64,000 nucleotides of DNA, taken from contig NW_024881677.1 in NCBI RefSeq assembly GCF_019059575.1, positions 558,001 through 622,000 of the forward strand, written 5' to 3'. This DNA comes from Amphibalanus amphitrite (Eukaryota; Arthropoda; Thecostraca; Balanomorpha; Balanidae). The notes beneath the pieces are model-generated. The model searched no databases. It saw nothing but the letters and a program-made list of their open reading frames with translations, and was not told the origin of the DNA. Positions 59,401 to 64,000 of the stretch are shown here, piece after piece (the first letter of the stretch is position 1; the number at the start of each line of letters is the position of its first letter). A program made the translations under genes and the position numbers.

Positions 59401-60522
59401 CCGAAAATTTTCATCTTGGGTAAACTTCACCCTGGATGGGGTAATGGGTAAATTTTACCCCACCATTTTGTTTGGGTTTTCATGGGCTTTCATATGATAC
59501 CCATATTGGGGGGATGCGTGCGATAGTCTTGCCAGAAATGCGTGGGTAAAACTTTCCAAGGGCGTTTTTACCCCATAGATTTCAATGCCCATAGGGGTTT
59601 CTTCAGCCAGATTGATCATCTCGGCCTGTAGTATCACCATGCCGATTTTGAAGAAAATCGTAGGGGCCGCCCCATTGACCGAAAATTTTCATCTTGGGTA
59701 AACTTTACCCTGGATGGGGTAGTGGGTAAATTTTATCCCACCATTTTGTTTGGGTTTTCATGGGCTTTCATATGATACCCATATTGGGGGGATGCGTGCG
59801 ATACACTTGCCAGAAATGCGTGGGTAAAACTTTCGAAGGGCGTTTTTACCCCATAGATTTCAATGCCCATAGGGGTTTCTTCAGCCAGATTGATCATCTC
59901 GGCCTGTAGTATCACCATGCCGATTTTGAAGAAAATCGTAGGGGCCGCCCCATTGACCGAAAATTTTCATCTTGGGTAAACTTTACCCTGGATGGGGTAG
60001 TGGGTAAATTCTACCCCACCATTTTGTTTGGGTTTTCATGGCCTTTCATATGATACCCATATTGGGGGGATGCGTGCGATACACTTGCCAGAAATGCGTG
60101 GGTAAAACTTTCCAAGGGCGTTTTTACCCCATAGATTTCAATGCCCATAGGGGTTTCTTCAGCCAGATTGATCATCTCGGCCTGTAGTATCACCATGCCG
60201 ATTTCGAAGAAAATCGTAGGGCCGCCCCATTGACCGGAAATTTTCATCTTGGGTAAAATTTACCCTGGATGGGGTAATGGGTAAATTTTACCCCACCATT
60301 TTGTTTGGGTTTTCATGGGCTTTCATATGATACCCATATTGGGGGATGCGTGCGATACACTTGCCAGAAATGCGTGGGTAAAACTTTCCAAGGGCGTTTT
60401 TACCCCATAGATTTCAATGCCCATAGGGGTTTCTTCAGCCAGATTGATCATCTCGGCCTGTAGTATCACCATGCCGATTTTGAGGAAAATCGTAGGGGCC
60501 GCCCCATTGACCGAAAATTTTC
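59401..60522 (-). repeat. Right arm: about four 278-bp monomers in inverted orientation
   Basis: These are the same monomers as the left arm, reversed. Boundaries (CCGAAAATTTTCATCTTGGG) lie near 59401, 59679, 59957, 60234 and 60511. Right-arm copies read QAEMIN where left-arm copies read QAQMTN, so each arm has its own consensus. Confidence 0.88.
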
Positions 60523-60764
60523 ATCCTGGTTAAATCATGCTTTTGGTTAAATTGATCCGGTATTTAACCATATCATTAGGTCCGGGGTGAAGAGATCTTT
60601 CAAATGGTGGTCTTATTTTTCAGTTTCGTCCAGCCGTTTAGGCGTAAAACGGTGTTTAGATTTTTCCCTAGATTTCTAGATTTTTCCCTAGATTTGGCAG
60701 CCCCAATCTGGGCTGGGCCGAATGTGGGCTGAATGTGGGCTAACTTCCGTTACATTATAAAAAG

Positions 60765-62149
60765 CTACATATGTCAAATTTAGGTTTAAAATGTGCATAT
60801 TCGTTTTCAAATGTGTTGTATAATTTTCAATATCATTCTATAAAACTACTTTTAAAAAGCAGTGTTATAGCGAAGTTTTACTGATGCTACCATATCATAG
60901 ATAAATATAGAGAAAAACTTGCAAAGGCAAAAAACGCAAAAATCACTGGGGAGTTTTTCATGTAATGCCCGTGGTGATGCCCATTGCAATTGTTGTTGTT
61001 TCAATTTCAATTTCGTTTCAATGCATATTTTATATTCTGCCCGATTCTGGCTGATTCTGACCAATTAAAATCCACAAAGACTGAGGTGCTTGCTGGCCAA
61101 ATTTGGAAAGGCCTCATGCATTGTTGCTGTCATTGCCCAATGCCCATTGGTATTTATTGAAAACCAGATTAAATTGGTTTATAACATTCACATAACCTGA
61201 ACCTATTAGCATCAAAACTAACTGCTTGAGGCTTTTGAGTGCTAGGTAAGTCACTAGTTAACTGTAAGACATGCTTTTAAGTCTTAAAGTTTTAAGATCA
61301 GAATTGTGTCATAGATATTACATAGGAACCAACCTATTTTCCTACTTACCCATCAAAGAAACAACTCAATTTCAATTTTTCAGATTTTGCTAAGGACTGT
61401 TCATGGGCCCTGTGTGGGGTAGGACCGCACACAGGCTCTAAGCTCCACCCACAGCCTCCTTATGTTGATGTCATTCTGTCACCGCACTTTGACACAGCTG
61501 ACAGCGGCTGCTGTGCGGCTGCAGCAGCACAGACACCGGCCACCACAAGGAGCCATGTGATGTCATGCCACCTACCCATCCCCTACCCCTAGCCTGCTGC
61601 ACACACCACACTCAGAAGTTTACGGTGCTCATGAACAGCCCTTGGATTCAAGTTTTCCTCCATGCATTATGAATAAAAATGTGCAAAAGGTGGCATGCAG
61701 GGACATGCCAATACTATATTAACTTATAAACCATTAGGTTTTGCCTAATTACTATCATCAATATTATCACACAGAGCTTCCAAAAAGTTTGCCCCATTTG
61801 CAAAAAATTATCTTATTGTGCTTTCATATGCACCCTGACCTTGACCTCTGTGCAATGTTTATTATAAAGCCAATTTTGCCCAAAATAGCTGTTCAACTAA
61901 ATTTTCTTTTTTGAGGCAAGAATGGATGAAATTGTATGTGTTAGGACTTAGGAGGGGCATTTATTCTAATTTCCCCCTTGAATTGTCAGTACCTCATCTA
62001 CTTCATGAGCTTGACTAGAATCAACAATGACCCTCTTGTATCTCAGCTTTGATAATTGTTACTATTGTGTTTTATCTAACATCATTGGTTTTTGATAATT
62101 TTGTATTTGTAATTTGCTCTTTGCAAAAACAATATTTTTTTTCTTGCAG
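60765..62149. other. AT-rich region before the KCTD exon
   Basis: Apart from the short inverted-repeat element at 61392 I see no gene. It may be KCTD 5' intron, ending in the strong acceptor at 62149. Confidence 0.5.
61392..61645. mobile_element. Short inverted-repeat element (MITE-like)
   Basis: The left end is AAGGACTGTTCATGGGC, and the right end is GCTCATGAACAGCCCTTGG, which are imperfect inverted repeats. The interior is GC-rich, unlike the AT-rich flanks. No target duplication is recognised. Confidence 0.45.
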
Positions 62150-62161
62150 ACCTCATCAGCA

Positions 62162-62208
62162 ATGGCAGCTTCTTCAGAGATCATCAATTTGAATGTTGGT
62201 GGGACAAG
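62162..62208 (+). CDS. First coding exon of a BTB/T1-domain KCTD protein (KCTD3/SHKBP1-like)
   Basis: A strong acceptor (polypyrimidine run then TTGCAG) ends at 62149. The exon runs 62150-62208, and a consensus donor GTAAGT follows. Twelve bases into the exon an ATG opens MAASSEIINLNVGGTR, broken after two bases of the last codon. I/V-LNVGGTRF is the hallmark start of the BTB/T1 domain in KCTD proteins and voltage-gated K+ channels. A short Met-proximal leader before it resembles KCTD3/SHKBP1. The remaining exons must lie beyond 64000. Only 16 residues are visible, so the subfamily is uncertain. Confidence 0.55.
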
Positions 62209-63219
62209 GTAAGTGTAACTCAAATTTGAATTAGAAAGCATGGCAAATGACCAGTTTCCTAAATCCTAAACACAATAGATATGGTAACTAGCAATTTTAA
62301 TGTTACTATACCCAAAAAAGGTGAAAATTTTCAGAATGTTATCTGATTGATCTAGTGCAATGCATTTGTAAATGTGACCATCTGACCATGTCTTTTCAGT
62401 TATGCCCTTGCTAGTTGTTGTCAATCTATATTACTATTTGAGGAGGGCGTAGTTTCTGTCTATTACGAAGGTCGCGACATGGTGCTACGTAGCGCGGGTT
62501 ACAGATCACACCGTTGCACCTACCGCGCTGAAATTTGCGCAAGTTATAGAACAAGGATGGACAACGTGCCTTTGAGCGGTCTCGGCTCGATCGGATCGAT
62601 AGCGAGCGCGTGGCGCGTGCCCAAAAAGTGCAAATTCGCGTCATAGACTTTACATGTATAAATCGGCTGGCAAAAACGGGCGAAAATGGCTAAATTTGCC
62701 CGACACGGGTCCGTTCCCCGTGCAATATCTCGGTAGCCGTGCGCCCGATCGGCACGGGGAAAACAGCATCGTGTAGAGAATCGAACGGGCAATCGAATAG
62801 TGTGCGGTGCAGGGGTGGCACGCGCCACGTGCAAGTGTGAGGGCAATTTCATTTCAAAAAGTGCCATTTTAAACGCATTTTGGATTTTATTTTATTTTCC
62901 CGTGACCATCAGACTGAGAGAGTTGAAACAACGTCAATTGCCAAGAGAAATGTACCGCCTCTCATGGAAAAATTGTGGACAGCTAATTGATCAAAAACAA
63001 TGTGGAAAAAATCGCTGAATTAAAATGGTATTTGTCCATAATGTGCCACTAAAAAGATACACGGGATTTGCTGCTTAACCTGATACGCTTGACAATTGAA
63101 AAAGCTATCATTAGAAAGAGCATTCAATTCTCTCCAAGATCCAATCATCACGTTTGCATGACAAGCAACAGTATTCTTAAAAATATAAATGTTTTAAACC
63201 TCTGCAAAACGATTTTTAG
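62209..63219. other. KCTD intron with a GC-rich island
   Basis: Bases 62440-62860 are much richer in GC and CpG than their AT-rich flanks, and no frame is convincing. This suggests an inserted repeat of unknown type. Confidence 0.4.
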
Positions 63220-64000
63220 CGAAAATTATCTACGCCTTTCATTTGTCTTAAAACTACGCACCTCAATTATAAAGCACATTTGACAGATTCTGAAGTCCCA
63301 CTGAAGGTCCCACTTATTAAAAAAAGCAGCTTGGACCCAAACTGTCCGGATAGCTACCGACCAATTTCTTTGGTGTCCACGGTATCAAAGCTGCTCGAAT
63401 TACTGCTTCTTCGAGAAATCCAACTTTCTTTCCGACCTTCAGACCTACAGTTTGGATTCCTTCAGCGCCGGGGCACCAGAGAGGCAACGCTACTCGTCCA
63501 GGAAGCGGCTGGCCACTATTTGTTGCACGAATCCCCGCTGTTTGTCGCTAATCTCGACGCTCGTAAGTGCTTTGACCGAATATGGCACGCTGGCATCCTA
63601 CTTCGGGCTAAAGACTACTTATCTCGCCGAAGCTGGCTGGTTTTAGCCTTCTGGTATAGCGACCTCTCAGCACGAGTTCGGTTCGGAGGTTCTATATCGG
63701 ATGCGTTTTCCGTACGACGAGGGGTGAGGCAAGGTGCGCTTCTGTCACCATGCTTGGCCAATATTTTCTTAAGGCCGCTGATACAGCAACTGGACGCTAC
63801 CGGCCTTGGTGCAATGGTCTGTGGTAAGCATGTCCCAGTAGTGGCTTACGCTGATGACCTCCTAGTCATGTCGGGGAACGCACTTGACTTGCAAAAGCTA
63901 TTGGATTCTGTCTCAGAATTCTCAGTTAGCTGGAGGCTCGAATTTGTTAACCCGGTTCCGAGCGCAACCAAAAGTCACTGTTTCATTTTCGGTGCTGGTC
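63220..64000 (+). mobile_element. Non-LTR retrotransposon (LINE) reverse transcriptase fragment, open to the window end
   Basis: A frame without stops begins after a TAG at 63217-63219 and remains open for 260 codons to the window end. It has no ATG near its start. Reverse transcriptase motifs occur in order: PDSYRPISLVSTVSKLLE, LQFGFLQRRGTREA, FVANLDARKCFDRIWH, RRGVRQGALLSPCLANIF, and the catalytic YADDLLVMS near 63850-63880. These are typical of LINE-type RTs. The open frame suggests a fairly young insertion. The 5' end is probably truncated, since no endonuclease domain is visible upstream. It lies in the presumed first intron of the KCTD gene. The clade cannot be fixed by eye. Confidence 0.85.

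Larger units (their letters stand above)
57012..60755. mobile_element. Foldback (FB-like, probably Mutator-type) transposon with tandem-repeat arms and 9-bp target duplication
   Basis: The 3,744-bp element is bounded by identical 9-bp direct repeats TATAAAAAG (57003-57011 and 60756-60764). Terminal inverted sequences begin ATGTAACGGAAGTTAGCCC and end in the reverse complement. Unique terminal segments (about 230 bp each) carry duplicated GCCCACATTCA and CTAGGGAAAAAT words. They are followed by 278-bp monomers in direct orientation (about eight) and inverted orientation (about four), which meet near 59390-59400. No transposase is present. Drosophila FB elements have the same design and a 9-bp duplication. 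The 9-bp duplication also suits Mutator-like transposases. Confidence 0.9.

Noticed and set aside
57242-60522. CRISPR-like array, because of regular 278-bp spacing
   Set aside because: The units are continuous tandem monomers without unique spacers, the host is eukaryotic, and target duplications show a transposon.

Overview
The window is eukaryotic nuclear DNA, most likely from an arthropod and perhaps a crustacean. The evidence is multi-exon genes with GT-AG introns, two arthropod-type GABA-receptor-like subunits, abundant microsatellites, and many non-autonomous transposons. The species cannot be named from the sequence. Five protein-coding loci plus one intronless gene copy are supported. 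Coding exons were assembled by hand from homology, splice sites and phase agreement. Most of the remaining sequence is intron or repeat.

1-24,050: two paralogous Cys-loop receptor genes lie tail to tail. A Grd-type subunit is on the + strand (nine exons seen, 468-15594; the 5' exon is outside the window). A CG8916-type GABA-A-alpha-like subunit is on the - strand (nine exons seen, 24050-16320; the 5' exon was not found). Their stop codons are 725 bp apart. Both carry Asp at the -1' position and Ser at the 2' position of the pore helix. Their introns hold microsatellites, a near-perfect 336-bp palindrome, a SINE with a 21-bp target duplication, and a decayed mariner.

24,050-35,060: a gene-poor stretch with a tRNA-derived SINE, a 1.1-kb inverted-repeat element, and a 1-kb TTAA-flanked element full of AGGTCA motifs.

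35,061-55,601 (- strand): PRPF39 (U1 snRNP splicing factor, 12 coding exons, 982 aa) is followed upstream by endonuclease G (6 coding exons, 314 aa). PRPF39 introns contain a Harbinger-type MITE, a decayed mariner and a mariner-type MITE. The EndoG catalytic exon ends in a 58-bp tandem array that repeats its splice donor. EndoG intron 1 (about 7 kb) holds an intronless, antisense copy of the N-terminal part of PACS. It also holds two TTAA elements that share one TTAA.

55,602-64,000: an intact 3,744-bp foldback element has 9-bp target duplications and 278-bp monomers arranged head to head. After it come a small inverted-repeat element, the first coding exon of a KCTD/BTB gene, and a LINE reverse transcriptase running off the window end.

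The most unusual structures are the foldback satellite element, the TTAA element family carrying nuclear-receptor half-sites, the perfect hairpin in a Grd intron, and the repeated splice donor in EndoG.
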